A stretch of DNA of 64,000 nt. Source: Streptomyces sp. CMB-StM0423. Its GTDB lineage: Bacteria; Actinomycetota; Actinomycetes; Streptomycetales; Streptomycetaceae. Below, in pieces: positions 26,294 to 35,871 of this stretch (positions are counted from its first letter, which is position 1; each line of letters opens with the position of its first letter). The notes beneath the pieces were generated by a model. The model had not been told where the DNA came from. It saw nothing but the letters and a program-made list of their open reading frames with translations, and did no database searches. Location: NCBI RefSeq assembly GCF_002847285.1, contig NZ_CP025407.1:4992501-5056500 (forward strand), read 5' to 3'. Position numbers and translations under genes: made by a program.

Positions 26294-26347
26294 CTTTCGG
26301 TCTTCCTAGTGTCGCTGAGGACATCGCGAACAGATGGAGGAGCGACG

Positions 26348-27028
26348 ATGCGTATCGGAGTACTGGGCACCGGGGCCATGGCGGGCGCGCTGGCCGGCTC
26401 GTGGGCGCGCGCGGGGCACGAGGTGCTGGTCGGCGGGCGGAGCGCGGCGAAGGCGGCGGAGCTCGCGGAGCGGGCCGGCGGCCGGGCCGGAAGCCTGCGT
26501 GAGGCGGCCGGGTTCGGGACGGTCGCGCTGCTGGCCGTGCCGTACGCGGCGCTGGGCGACGCGCTGCGGCAGGCGGGCGCGGGGGAGGGGGTGCTGCGCG
26601 GACGTACCGTCGTCGACTGCACCAACGCCCTCGACACGGCGACCATGGAGCCCGACCCGGACCTGCTGGCCGGGGGTCCCAGCGCCGCCCGGCGGATCGC
26701 CGGCCTCGCCGAAGGGGCCCATGTCGTCAAGGGCTTCAACCTCGCCCCCGCCGAGGTCTGGCGGCGCAGCGCGCCCGGGCCCGGGGAGGCGCGGGTCACC
26801 GTGCCGCTGTGCGGGGACGACGAGGACGCGCTGACGGTGGTGCGGACCCTCGTACGGGACGCGGGGGGCGAGCCGGCGGACGGCGGGGGGCTGGAGCGGG
26901 CCGGGCTGCTGGAGGCGGCGGCGGCCTTCGCGGCGGGGGTGTGGAGCCAGGGCCGGCAGCCCGGCGCGGTCTTCGGCCCGGTGCCAGGCCCGGTGTCAAG
27001 TCCGGTGGCAAGCCCGGCGGCCGGCTAG
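26348..27028 (+). CDS. NADPH:F420 oxidoreductase-like NAD(P)-binding protein
   Basis: This 226-residue Rossmann protein starts with MRIGVLGTGAMAGALAGSWARAGHEVLVGGRS, where GxGxMA and the following GGRS phosphate-binding loop resemble F420-dependent NADP reductases. VDCTNA and VVKGFNLAP also fit this family. ATG 26348 is preceded by GGAGGAG. The C-terminus is extended by a Pro/Val/Ser-rich tail (PGPVSSPVASPAAG). It may interconvert NADPH and F420H2, which fits the F420 genes at 15.4-19.1 kb, but cofactor choice cannot be proven from sequence alone. Confidence 0.75.
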   Translation: MRIGVLGTGAMAGALAGSWARAGHEVLVGGRSAAKAAELAERAGGRAGSLREAAGFGTVALLAVPYAALGDALRQAGAGEGVLRGRTVVDCTNALDTATMEPDPDLLAGGPSAARRIAGLAEGAHVVKGFNLAPAEVWRRSAPGPGEARVTVPLCGDDEDALTVVRTLVRDAGGEPADGGGLERAGLLEAAAAFAAGVWSQGRQPGAVFGPVPGPVSSPVASPAAG

Positions 27029-27154
27029 GCGGGAGGCCGGGCGGCGGCCGGTCGGAAAAGGCCGAGCCCTCTCGGCCGGGACGGCGAGCCAGTCGAGAGG
27101 GCGTTCGGACTTGCGGTCGTGCAGTTTCCGGTCAACTCACGGGTTCACCGTCGG

Positions 27155-27364
27155 TCAGGCCGTACGGAAAGCGCCGCCGGCCGCCTCGGCCACGAATGCG
27201 GCCCAGGATTCGGGGGTGAAGTCCAGGACCGGCCCGTCCGGGACCTTCGAGTCGCGCACCGAGACCAGCCCGGGAGCGGTCGAACGCACCTCGATGCACT
27301 CGCCGTTGCCCGCGGAGTGGGTCGATTTGGTCCAGGCGCCGGTGGCGCCGAGTTCGATTGCCAT
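27155..27364 (-). CDS. DUF397 protein
   Basis: A 69-residue DUF397 protein: AWTKSTHSAGNGECIEV near the N-terminus, VRDSKVPDGPVLDFTPESWAAFV in the middle. Such proteins are encoded beside XRE-DUF5753 regulators in streptomycetes and behave like small partner or antitoxin-type proteins controlling development and antibiotic production. It lies 220 bp downstream of the XRE gene in the same direction. Confidence 0.9.
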   Translation of the reverse strand: MAIELGATGAWTKSTHSAGNGECIEVRSTAPGLVSVRDSKVPDGPVLDFTPESWAAFVAEAAGGAFRTA

Positions 27365-27584
27365 GTTCTTCTCCGGTTGCTGAGGGACTCAACTTCTTCC
27401 TGCCCGTTCGCAGGCCGGAGTGTTGTCGACGCCCCGGCCCGACGCCGAGACGCTACCGCTCAACAACCCACCGGTCAGGGGGCTTTCACTCGACCGGATG
27501 GCGAAAGGCCGCTGCTCTTCCGGAGCGTCCGGGTACGGGTGTACCGTGCCTCCGTTTCGGGATACCCGGCCGCGCCTCCGATTA

Positions 27585-28442
27585 TCAGCGGGCGTACTTC
27601 TTAGCCGTATCCGCGATGAATTTCCGGGTCTGTTCTGGATTGAGCGCCTGCGCCCGCAAATGCTCGTACATCAAGCTGTAGTTGTGGACGTCGTCGCTCT
27701 TCTCCAGGTAGAGATCGCTGGTGACGCCCTCCAGATAGATCACGCTGGAGTCGGACTCCTCGGGGAACTCCAGAATCGCGTACTGCCCCGTGACCCCCGG
27801 GTGCGCGCCCGTCTCGAACGGCAGCACCTGCACCGTGACGTGCGGCAACTGCGACACCTCGATCAGGTGCTCCAACTGCTCGCGCATGATGTGCGGGCCG
27901 CCCACCACCCGCTGGAGCGCGGCCTCGTCGAACACCGCCCAGAGCCGCAGCGGCTGCTCCGTACCCCTTATCCGGTCCTGCCGCCGCATCCGCACGTTCA
28001 CCCGCTTGTCGACGTCCGCTTCGGTCACCTCCGGCGAACTGCCGGCGATGACGGCCTCCGCGTACGCGCGCGTTTGCAGCAGTCCCGGCACGACGAGCGA
28101 CTGATAGATGCGCAGCGAGGCGGCGGCGGTCTCCAGGCCGATGTAGACGCTGTACGGCACGTCCCCGAAGGCGTTCCACCAGCCCTGCTGGCGGGATTCC
28201 CGCGCCATCTGCATCAGGGAGTTGACGATCCGCTCGTCCTCCACCTCGTACACGCCGCACAGGTCGCGGACGTCGCGCTGGCTGATGCTGCGCCGGCCGT
28301 TCTCCAGCCGGCTGATCTTGGACTGCGAGACCAGCAGCCGGTCGGCGACCTGTTCCGCGGTCATGTTCTTCTGCTCGCGCAGCCTGCGCAGCTCCTGGCC
28401 GAGGCGGCGCCGCCTGACCGTGGGGTTGACGTTGGACGCCAA
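27585..28442 (-). CDS. XRE-family regulator with DUF5753 domain
   Basis: A 285-residue regulator: HTH of Cro/CI type at about 12-70 (LRRLREQKNMTAEQVADRLL, SQSKISRLENGRR), followed by the DUF5753 domain with the characteristic VPGLLQTRAYAEAV and VLPFETGAHPG. Start TTG 28442 was chosen because CGGAGGTG is 9 nt upstream and homologues begin MASNVNPT; extending further upstream gives residues unlike the family. Together with the DUF397 gene it forms the common actinomycete regulator pair. Confidence 0.9.
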   Translation of the reverse strand: MASNVNPTVRRRRLGQELRRLREQKNMTAEQVADRLLVSQSKISRLENGRRSISQRDVRDLCGVYEVEDERIVNSLMQMARESRQQGWWNAFGDVPYSVYIGLETAAASLRIYQSLVVPGLLQTRAYAEAVIAGSSPEVTEADVDKRVNVRMRRQDRIRGTEQPLRLWAVFDEAALQRVVGGPHIMREQLEHLIEVSQLPHVTVQVLPFETGAHPGVTGQYAILEFPEESDSSVIYLEGVTSDLYLEKSDDVHNYSLMYEHLRAQALNPEQTRKFIADTAKKYAR

Positions 28443-28683
28443 GGGAGTTGCACCTCCGGGTGCGTAATCCGCGTGCGGACGTAACTCATTACTGGGTGCA
28501 GCCTGCCACCGACGGAGTGTGTGCCGCTGCGATCGTCGCGAAATCGCCGCAGAGGACGAAGGTTTGGCGCACAATGTGCGCGGCACGGGGCGGCGGGGGC
28601 CGGTTGTGCCCACGGGGGCGCCGAGCGCGCGCAGTCGCCGGAGCGGCCGGAGTCGTTCGGAACGCAGGACTTGGAACGCAGGA

Positions 28684-28727
28684 CAGGGCCCCGTCCCGTC
28701 GAGTGGTCTCGACGGGACGGGGCCCTG
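28684..28727. terminator. Perfect 20-bp stem-loop, bidirectional terminator
   Basis: Arms 28684-28703 and 28708-28727 are perfect complements around a TGGT loop, one of the strongest hairpins in the window. It lies beyond the stop of the leftward GPP34 gene (28837) and upstream of the XRE gene. Before it, a 12-14-nt unit GGAACGCAGGAC occurs twice. Confidence 0.7.
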
Positions 28728-28836
28728 CGTTGCGGCTCCCGTTCCCGGTCCGGTGCACCGCCGTGCGCCACGCCTCGCCCGTACGCGGATGCGTGCGTAC
28801 GGACTCGGCGTCGCGTGCGACGGCCGCCGGGCGGGC

Positions 28837-29586
28837 TCAGCGCACCGCGGCCGTCCGGATCATCCCCGCGCGGCGGGACCCCGCGGGAACTCCGGCAGGC
28901 TGCGCGACAGCCGGCGGACGGGCCGCGGGACGGCCGCCTCCGGAGGTGCGCCGCGGCTGAGCGGTGACGCCGTTCTGCACGTCCATCACGGCGTGCGCCA
29001 CCAGACCGCCCATCGGGTCGTGCCTGATCAGATCCCGGAGCCGGGAGCGCGCGGAGCGCCCCTCGTTCCCGGGGTAGAGATGCTTGCCGAGTCCGACCGC
29101 GTGGGCCAGCGCGGCAAGCGCCGCGGTCCGCGGGTCCGGCGGGACGCCGGTGCGGATCGCACTGTCCAGCCGGGCACGTATCTCCCGGCTGATAGCGGTG
29201 TCGGTTGCCTGATACCGAGTGGTGGGGAGTACCCCGCACATGTGGCTCTCCACGGCATGCACCATGCCGCAGCGCTCCAGATGAGCGAGATACGTCTGGC
29301 GCAACCCCAGACGTGGCCCACCTATCCAGTTCACCGCGCGCACGGGACTGCCCCGGCGACGCAGCAACTCAAGCGCTGTGTCCAATGTGGGGTCCCCGGT
29401 CGGACGCGGAAGTATCACGGCGATACGATCCCCGTCCGGGGCTATTCGCCCGGCCAGAGCGAGCTCGACGAGCTGTGCTCCTGCCAGGCCGAGGTCGAGC
29501 GACTGCGGCTGCGCAGTGGTACCCGTGGCCGGGTCCAGTGCCAGCAGCAGAAGCTCCTCCGGAAGTGTTCTGCGGCTCCTGCCCAT
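28837..29586 (-). CDS. GPP34 (GOLPH3-like) phosphoinositide-binding family protein
   Basis: A 249-residue protein with the GPP34 start pattern RRTLPEELLLLALDP and LDLGLAGAQLVELALAGRI. The eukaryotic relatives bind PI4P on Golgi membranes. Bacterial roles are unclear; these genes are numerous in actinomycetes and are likely peripheral membrane proteins. The C-terminal 40 residues are Pro/Arg/Gly-rich and probably disordered. It is divergent from the carboxypeptidase gene with 204 bp between. Confidence 0.85.
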   Translation of the reverse strand: MGRSRRTLPEELLLLALDPATGTTAQPQSLDLGLAGAQLVELALAGRIAPDGDRIAVILPRPTGDPTLDTALELLRRRGSPVRAVNWIGGPRLGLRQTYLAHLERCGMVHAVESHMCGVLPTTRYQATDTAISREIRARLDSAIRTGVPPDPRTAALAALAHAVGLGKHLYPGNEGRSARSRLRDLIRHDPMGGLVAHAVMDVQNGVTAQPRRTSGGGRPAARPPAVAQPAGVPAGSRRAGMIRTAAVR

Positions 29587-29790
29587 CCATGCCTCCCCGC
29601 GTGGATGAATGACAGGGTGACGCCTCTCACATTGGTCTGTCGAGAGTGCGTGGGCGCTTTGATCGGGAACCTGTAGGTATGTCGTTCTCGTCTCTCAGAT
29701 GCGGGCGAGAGACGGCTACGTCCCCGTAGGGTGGGTGGCCACCCCGTGGTTGACGCGGTTGTGCGGTTGTGACTCAGGAGGAGGAAGTCG
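29587..29790. promoter_or_regulatory. Divergent control region with inverted repeats
   Basis: Between the GPP34 and carboxypeptidase genes lies an 8-bp perfect inverted repeat CGTCTCTC (29689-29696) / GAGAGACG (29707-29714), followed by CTACG-tccc-CGTAG. These may be operators or leader structures for the rightward gene. Confidence 0.3.
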
Positions 29791-32700
29791 GTGGCGGTCG
29801 AGTCCCCCGGGAGGCCCGAGGAGCAGCAACCGTCGGGGTCGGCGACCGTGGACGAACGCGAACCTCGCGATCCGGACGGCGGACGCGACCCACGCCTGGC
29901 GTTCACGTCCTCCACCGACAACGCCCCCGTCCCGGCGCCGGTTCCCGCACAGGGCGGCGAGGAGCGAACTGCCCCCGGGGCGGCGGCGGATGACGACGCG
30001 GGTGCGGCCGGCGGCGAGACCGGGTCCGGGGCGGAGTCCGAGTCCGAGGACGGGCGGAAGGCCGGGAGCGGGACCGGGAAGCCGAAGTCGCGACCGAAGC
30101 CCCCGAGCAAGAACGGCAAGGCGCCGGCGCGCGGCGAGGGCTCGGGTACGAAGCCGAAGAGCGCGGCGGCCGCGAAGCCGGCGGACGAGGACGGCGAGAG
30201 GCCGGGAGCGGGATCGGGAGCGGGATCGGGCGCGGCGTCCGAGTCGAAGCCGAAGCCCGCGGCGAGCGCGAAGCGCACGGCGGACGGCGGCGGCAAGGCG
30301 GCGAACGGATCCCGCCAGAAGGCGGACAAGACCTCCGCTGAGGCCGACGACGGGGCCGAGGCCAAGCAGGCGAGCGACGACGGCAAGGCGCCCGGTCGGT
30401 CGCCGCAGCGGGAGGGCTCCGGCGAGAAGGCCGCGCCCGGCCCGAAGGCGAAGGCCGCGCCCAAGGCGAAGAGCGACACGGCACCGAAGAGCGACAAGGC
30501 GCCCGAGAAGACCCCAGAGGCCGAACCCCCGGCCAAGCCCGCCCCCACCGCGAAGCGCGCCGCTAGCGCGCCCGCCCCGAAGCCCGGCAGCGATTCAGGG
30601 GCGAAGGACGCTGCCGCGCCCAAGCCGACGGCCGCGGGAACTGCCGCTGACGCCGGGTCGTCGGCAGGCGCGGACGGTTCCGACGCGGGAGCCAAGCCCC
30701 GCCCGAAGCCCAGCACCACGTCTGAGCCGCGAGGCGGCGGCGCCTCGAAGGGCGCCGAGGCGCCCAAGGCGCCGACCGCCGGTGCTGCGCCGCAGCCGAA
30801 GCCGGCGGGCGAAGCGGCTGAGGCGGACGCTTCCGGCGCGCGGTCGGCGGCCCGGCCGAAGCCCGAGGACGCGCCTGGGTCGCGAGGTGGCGCCGTCGCA
30901 AAGGGCACCGCGGCGTCCAAGCCGCCGACCGCCGGTGCTGCGCCGCCGCCCAAGCCCGAGGGCGATCCGGCCAAGGCGGACGGTTCCGGCGCGCGTCCCG
31001 CGTCCGGGCCGGAGGCCGCGGACGCGCCTGCGGCGCGGCGCGGTGAGGCGGCGGGGGCCGAGGTCCCCACGACGTCCGACAAGCCCCGCTCGGCCGCCGG
31101 CGCCCCGGGCACCGATGCCGTCCCGGGAGCGTCGCGGCCGAAGGCCGGGGGACCGGCCGGTGCCGGGTCTTCGGCGGCTGCCGGCGGTTCGGGCGCAGAG
31201 AGCCCGTCCCGGCCGGAGGCCGCGGACGTGGCGGCCGAGGGCGGTACGACGTCCGGCAAGCCCCGCTCGGCTGCCGGTGGTCCCGGCAACGACGCCCCGT
31301 CGAGCGCCTCGCGGCCGAAGGCCGGGGGACCGGCCGGTGCCGGCGCTTCGGGCGCCCGGTCCGCCTCCGGGCCGGAGGCCGCGGACGCGGCGGCTGACGG
31401 TGCCATGACGTCCGGCAAGCCCCGTTCGGCCGGCGGTGCCTCGGGCGCCAAGAGGGACACCGCGACCGCCACTTTCCGGGTTGCGGACGTTGCCTCCGAC
31501 GGCGGCGGCTCGGGTGCGTCGGGTTCGGCTCGGCCGGGGGCCGACGGCACGGCCGTGCCTGGGGCTCGGGTCGGGGAGGGCTCTGAGGGGGCTCTGGGCG
31601 GCTCTCGTGGGGGTCGTGAGGGCTCGGGTGGGTCCGGGGTCTCTGAGGCCGCTGAGGCGCGTGTGGAGGGCGACCTCGCCCCCGGGCGTGCCCGGGAGGC
31701 CGCGGGCTCCGGCTCCGGTGCCGCCGACGACGCTCCGGACTCCGGTTCGGACACCGGCTCCGGCCTCGGTTCCGGGTCCCCCGCTGATGCTCCGGACCGC
31801 TCCGGCGCCTCCCCGGCGGCGGGTTCCCGCGGCAAGGACTCCGCCACCGCCAGCTTCCGGCTCGTCGCCGAGGCCGACGCCGCCAAGGTCAGCGGCGACG
31901 ACCGGCTGCGGGCCGCCGTCGCCGCCTGGGTGACGAAGACCGGCGACGACGAGCCCGGCGATGCCGTCGCCCTGGCCGGTGACGTCGAAGACGTGTCCGT
32001 GGCCGACGAGCCCGCCGACGCCGTGCCCGACACGGCCGACGGCGACGGCGACCCCGCCGACACCCCGCCCGTCGGGAAGCTCGCCGGGCCACCCGGCAGC
32101 ACCTTCGTGCCGCTCAAGACCGACGCCGACCTGCCCCCCAAGCCCGCCGCTCCGCCGCCGCCCCCCGCCGCACCTCCGGCGGTCCCCGCGACGCCCGCGA
32201 CGCCCCCGGCGCCCCCCGCCGCACCTCCGGCGGTCCCCGCGACGCCCCCGGCGCCCCCCACCGCGCCCCCGGCGGTCCCCGCGCCCGCGGCGGCACCCGA
32301 CTCCGCGCCGCCCGAGCCCGCCGCCGGGCCCGACTCGCCGCCCGGCTGGGAGCGGACGCAGCAGCAGCCCCTCCCGCCGTACGAGGAGAAGCGGCCGCTC
32401 GACCTGCTCGCCGAGCTGACCAACACCCCGCCGCCGCCCGAGACCCTCACCCGTACGCTCGTACGGCGGGTGAAGATCTGGACGCCGCTGGTCATCCTGC
32501 TCGCGATCGTCCTCGGCGTGGTCCAGATGCTCCGCCCGCTGCCCGCCCCCGCACTCACCCTCACCGCCGCCTCCGGCTACTCCTTCGAGGGCGGCACCCC
32601 CGAGATGCCGTGGCCCAGCGAGGGGCAGGCGTCGATAGACGTGGCGGGGCTCGGCAGCCTCGGTTCGTACGGGAAGCAGAAGTCCGTGCCGATCGGCAGC

Positions 32701-33666
32701 GTCGCCAAGGTCATGACCGCCTACATCATCCTGCGCGACCACCCGATGAAGCCCGGCGGCAAGGGCGCGAGCATCCCCGTCGACGACACCGCCGTCGACG
32801 AGGCCGCCCTCAGCTCCGAGGGCGAGACGACCGTCGAGCTGGACCCGGACTCCAAGCTCAGCCAGAAGGAAGCCCTCCAGGCCCTGCTCATCGCCTCCGC
32901 CAACAACGTCGCCCGGCTGCTCGCCCGCTGGCACTCGGACGGCGACATGCAGGCGTTCGTGGACGAGATGAACAGGACCGCGGAAGAGCTGGGCATGGAC
33001 GGCACCACCTACAGCGACCCCAGCGGCCTGAAGGAGTCCACCGTCTCCACGGCCGAGGACCAGGTGATCCTCGGCAAGGCGGCGATGAAGGACCCGCTGT
33101 TCAAGCAGATCGTCGCCATGCCCGTCTACACCGACAGCCGCGGCGACGACCACGACAACAGCAACAAGATGGTTCCGCTGCACGGCATCGGCATCAAGGT
33201 CGGCTCGACCACCAAGGCCGGCGGCAACTTCCTCTTCGCCACCGAGAAGAAGGTCGCGGGCGAGGAGCAGTTGATCGTCGGCGCGGTCCTCGGGCAGTAC
33301 GCGGTGCCGCAGCTTCCGACCGCCATGGAGTTCGGCCGGCAGTTGATGGCGGAGGGCGAGAAGGCGCTCACGGACATGACCGTCGTGAAGAAGGGCGACG
33401 TCGTCGGCGAGGTCGACGACGGCCTCGGCGGTACGACGCCGGTGGTGGCGACCGAGGACGTCGTGGCGCCGGGCTGGGGCGGGCTGAAGGTGGGCCTGGA
33501 ACTCGGTCCCGGCCGCACCGGAGAGGTGCCGCACGAGGGTGCGAAGGGTGACCCGGTCGGGGTGCTGACGATGGGCTCCGGCCAGGGGGAAGTGCGGGTG
33601 CCGGTGGCGCTGGCGGAGGACATGGCGGAGCCTGGCGTAGGGGCGAAGCTCAGCAGGCTCGGTTAG
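29791..33666 (+). CDS. D-alanyl-D-alanine carboxypeptidase with giant disordered cytoplasmic N-terminus
   Basis: This 1291-residue protein has three parts. Residues 1 to about 890 are low complexity, rich in Ala, Gly, Lys, Glu and Pro. They include imperfect repeats of about 70 residues (KPRSAAGxPG, RPKAGGPAGAG), two DTATATFRV/DSATASFRL motifs and a Pro-Ala run at 780-830. One transmembrane helix follows (about 899-918), so the N-terminus is cytoplasmic. The outer C-terminal domain is a PBP5/6-type serine peptidase: SVAK (S970, K973), SAN (1036-1038) and KVG (1136-1138) in place of KTG. It trims the last D-Ala of peptidoglycan stem peptides. GTG 29791 follows AGGAGGAAG. The repeat-bearing tail may be a scaffold or phosphorylation target. 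Confidence 0.9.
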   Translation: MAVESPGRPEEQQPSGSATVDEREPRDPDGGRDPRLAFTSSTDNAPVPAPVPAQGGEERTAPGAAADDDAGAAGGETGSGAESESEDGRKAGSGTGKPKSRPKPPSKNGKAPARGEGSGTKPKSAAAAKPADEDGERPGAGSGAGSGAASESKPKPAASAKRTADGGGKAANGSRQKADKTSAEADDGAEAKQASDDGKAPGRSPQREGSGEKAAPGPKAKAAPKAKSDTAPKSDKAPEKTPEAEPPAKPAPTAKRAASAPAPKPGSDSGAKDAAAPKPTAAGTAADAGSSAGADGSDAGAKPRPKPSTTSEPRGGGASKGAEAPKAPTAGAAPQPKPAGEAAEADASGARSAARPKPEDAPGSRGGAVAKGTAASKPPTAGAAPPPKPEGDPAKADGSGARPASGPEAADAPAARRGEAAGAEVPTTSDKPRSAAGAPGTDAVPGASRPKAGGPAGAGSSAAAGGSGAESPSRPEAADVAAEGGTTSGKPRSAAGGPGNDAPSSASRPKAGGPAGAGASGARSASGPEAADAAADGAMTSGKPRSAGGASGAKRDTATATFRVADVASDGGGSGASGSARPGADGTAVPGARVGEGSEGALGGSRGGREGSGGSGVSEAAEARVEGDLAPGRAREAAGSGSGAADDAPDSGSDTGSGLGSGSPADAPDRSGASPAAGSRGKDSATASFRLVAEADAAKVSGDDRLRAAVAAWVTKTGDDEPGDAVALAGDVEDVSVADEPADAVPDTADGDGDPADTPPVGKLAGPPGSTFVPLKTDADLPPKPAAPPPPPAAPPAVPATPATPPAPPAAPPAVPATPPAPPTAPPAVPAPAAAPDSAPPEPAAGPDSPPGWERTQQQPLPPYEEKRPLDLLAELTNTPPPPETLTRTLVRRVKIWTPLVILLAIVLGVVQMLRPLPAPALTLTAASGYSFEGGTPEMPWPSEGQASIDVAGLGSLGSYGKQKSVPIGSVAKVMTAYIILRDHPMKPGGKGASIPVDDTAVDEAALSSEGETTVELDPDSKLSQKEALQALLIASANNVARLLARWHSDGDMQAFVDEMNRTAEELGMDGTTYSDPSGLKESTVSTAEDQVILGKAAMKDPLFKQIVAMPVYTDSRGDDHDNSNKMVPLHGIGIKVGSTTKAGGNFLFATEKKVAGEEQLIVGAVLGQYAVPQLPTAMEFGRQLMAEGEKALTDMTVVKKGDVVGEVDDGLGGTTPVVATEDVVAPGWGGLKVGLELGPGRTGEVPHEGAKGDPVGVLTMGSGQGEVRVPVALAEDMAEPGVGAKLSRLG

Positions 33667-33747
33667 CGCCCGGGGGCGTCGTACGCCCGTGCTAGCGTCG
33701 CTGGCACCGCCCCCGGGGACGTCAAGGGAAGACGGGGAGTCGTCGCA

Positions 33748-35868
33748 GTGACCACCGTGCAGCCGGACCGCGAAGCCGCGGCCGGCAGCCGATCAGCAGA
33801 TGGAGCCGCGGCAGGAGCCGACGGGGGCCGGCCCGCGCCTGCGTCCGCCGACTCCGACGATCCGGCGGGTCCCGCGGGGCAGAGCACGGCGGACGAGGGC
33901 GGCGCGGACGAGGGCGGAGAAGACGGCGACGGTACGGCCGTGAGCGGGGCCGACGCGGCCCCCTCCGGCGCCGCCGAGGCGAGTGCCGGCGCCGCCCGTA
34001 CGGGCGTCAAGGACAGCGGCGGCACCCCCCGTACGGAAGCCGCCGCCCCCTTCGCCGCCCGGCTGCGCTTCACCCCGCCCGACCGCCTCCGGCCCCACCT
34101 GCGCTGGCTCGCCCAGCGACCCGTGCTCACCACCCTCGTCGCCGCGGGCATCCTGCACATCCTGTGGCTGCTGCTCCTCGCCAACGAGGGTGGCGACCTG
34201 GCGGCGCAGGACGCCTGGGCCGAGTTCGCCGGCCGCCATCCCTCGACGGCGTACAACTTCGCCTGGTACGGGGGCATGCACCCGGTCTCGTACAGCGTCG
34301 TATCGCCCTATCTGATGGCCGTGCTCGGCGTGCGGACGACCATGGTGCTCGCCGGCACGCTCTCCGCCGGCGTGCTCGCGCTGATCCTCGCCCGCTGCCG
34401 GTACGTGCCGCGGCCGCTGGTGCCGTCGCTCTTCGGCGCCGTGGCGCTCGTGGGGAACGCGGCCTCCGGCCGCGTGACGTTCGCGCTGGGGCTGCTCTTC
34501 GCGCTGGTCGCGATCGCCCTGGTCTTCCGCGACGACCGCGAAGACGACGAAGACGATGAAGACGACGAAGAAGGAGAAAAGGGCGAGAAGGGCCGGCGGC
34601 GGGTGGGCGGCTGGCGGGGGACCGCGGTCGTGCTGTCCAGCATGCTGGCGACGGCCGCGAGCCCGGTGGCCGGGCTCTTCGCCGGGGTGGTCGCCACCGG
34701 GCTGTTCCTGCAGAAGCGGCGCACCGAGGCGTATCTGCTCGGGGCGGCGCCGCCGGTGGTCGTCGCGCTGTCGAGCTGGCTCTTCCCGTTCCAGGGGAAC
34801 ATGCCGATGCCGTGGATCTCCGCGGTGGCGCCGATGATCACCGCCGCGCTGATCTGGCTGATGGCGCCGGAGTCGTGGCGTACGGTCCGGATCGTCGCGG
34901 CGATCTACTTCCTCGGCACGCTCGGGGCGTGGGTCATCCCCTCGCCGGTCGGCAGCAACATCGAGCGGCTCGCGCTGATCTTCGGCGGCACGGTGCTGCT
35001 GGTCGTCGCGCAGACGGGGACCCGGCAGGCGGCGCCGCGGCTGATGCGTTCCGTGGGGGCGGCGTATCTGGCGTTCGCGGCCATCACCGTGTGGGTGGTC
35101 GTCAAGCCCGTGGTCGACCTCGTGCTCACCAGCCCGACCGCGGCCTGGACGCGCGAGCTGGCGCCGCTGGTGGACCAACTGCAGCAGGTGGACGCGGAGG
35201 CGGGGCGGGTCGAGGTCGTGCCCGTACGCAGCCACCGGGAGGCGTCCGCGCTGCAGCCGTACGTGAGCCTGGCGCGCGGCTGGAACCGGCAGGCGGACCT
35301 CGACCGGCACGAGATCTTCTACGACGGCAGCCTGACCCCGAAGACGTATCACGCCTGGCTGAAGACCTGGGCCGTGCGGTATGTGGTGCTGCCGGTGGAG
35401 GACCGGCCGGACACCGGGGCGCACGAGGAGGCGAAGATCGTCGCCAAGGGGCAGCCGTACCTGACGGAGATCTGGGCGGACGCGAACTGGCGGCTGTTCC
35501 GGGTCAACGACCCCACGCCGCTGGTCGAGGCGCCCGCGGAGGTGCGGCGGGCGGACGAGGGCGAGCTGGTCATCGACGTGAAGTACGCGGGTCCCGTGCT
35601 GGTGCGGGTGCCGTTCTCGCCGTGGCTCGGGCTGGTCGACGAGGACGGCGAGGGCGTCGAGGCGCCGCAGGTGCTGGAGGGCGACGGCTCGGACGGGGCG
35701 GACGTCGACGGGGTCCGGGAGTGGTCGGAGAGCGGGCAGCTCTACGTCAACCTGGAGGGCTGCGTGACGAAGGCCGGCGAATGGACCCGGCTGCACGCCC
35801 CGCGCCCCGGCACGTACCGCATCTCGGCCCCGTACCAACTGCCGCGCGGGACGCACTGCCCGGACTGA
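33748..35868 (+). CDS. Large polytopic membrane protein, possible GT-C-type enzyme
   Basis: A 706-residue protein with an Ala/Gly/Asp-rich cytoplasmic N-terminus (about 100 residues), roughly ten transmembrane segments (about 125-460) and an extracytoplasmic C-terminal domain of about 240 residues. A charged loop (Asp/Glu run then Lys/Arg, about 258-285) lies in the middle. WYGGMHPVSYSVVSPYLMAVLG early in the membrane part recalls lipid-linked-sugar glycosyltransferases, but no catalytic motif is clear. It follows the carboxypeptidase gene by 81 bp in the same direction, suggesting a cell-envelope role. GTG 33748 follows GGGGAG. Confidence 0.6.
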   Translation: MTTVQPDREAAAGSRSADGAAAGADGGRPAPASADSDDPAGPAGQSTADEGGADEGGEDGDGTAVSGADAAPSGAAEASAGAARTGVKDSGGTPRTEAAAPFAARLRFTPPDRLRPHLRWLAQRPVLTTLVAAGILHILWLLLLANEGGDLAAQDAWAEFAGRHPSTAYNFAWYGGMHPVSYSVVSPYLMAVLGVRTTMVLAGTLSAGVLALILARCRYVPRPLVPSLFGAVALVGNAASGRVTFALGLLFALVAIALVFRDDREDDEDDEDDEEGEKGEKGRRRVGGWRGTAVVLSSMLATAASPVAGLFAGVVATGLFLQKRRTEAYLLGAAPPVVVALSSWLFPFQGNMPMPWISAVAPMITAALIWLMAPESWRTVRIVAAIYFLGTLGAWVIPSPVGSNIERLALIFGGTVLLVVAQTGTRQAAPRLMRSVGAAYLAFAAITVWVVVKPVVDLVLTSPTAAWTRELAPLVDQLQQVDAEAGRVEVVPVRSHREASALQPYVSLARGWNRQADLDRHEIFYDGSLTPKTYHAWLKTWAVRYVVLPVEDRPDTGAHEEAKIVAKGQPYLTEIWADANWRLFRVNDPTPLVEAPAEVRRADEGELVIDVKYAGPVLVRVPFSPWLGLVDEDGEGVEAPQVLEGDGSDGADVDGVREWSESGQLYVNLEGCVTKAGEWTRLHAPRPGTYRISAPYQLPRGTHCPD

Positions 35869-35871
35869 CGG

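Noticed and set aside
24506..26347. Long plus-strand frame joining the IS end to the F420-reductase-like gene
   Set aside because: Only the part from ATG 26348 with its GGAGGAG site matches a family; the rest overlaps other genes in a wrong frame.
29442..32564. 1040-codon open frame antisense to the carboxypeptidase N-terminus
   Set aside because: Low-complexity, GC-rich sequence stays open in several frames. Codon third positions favour the plus strand, and the antisense protein is Ser/Pro/Ala filler without motifs.
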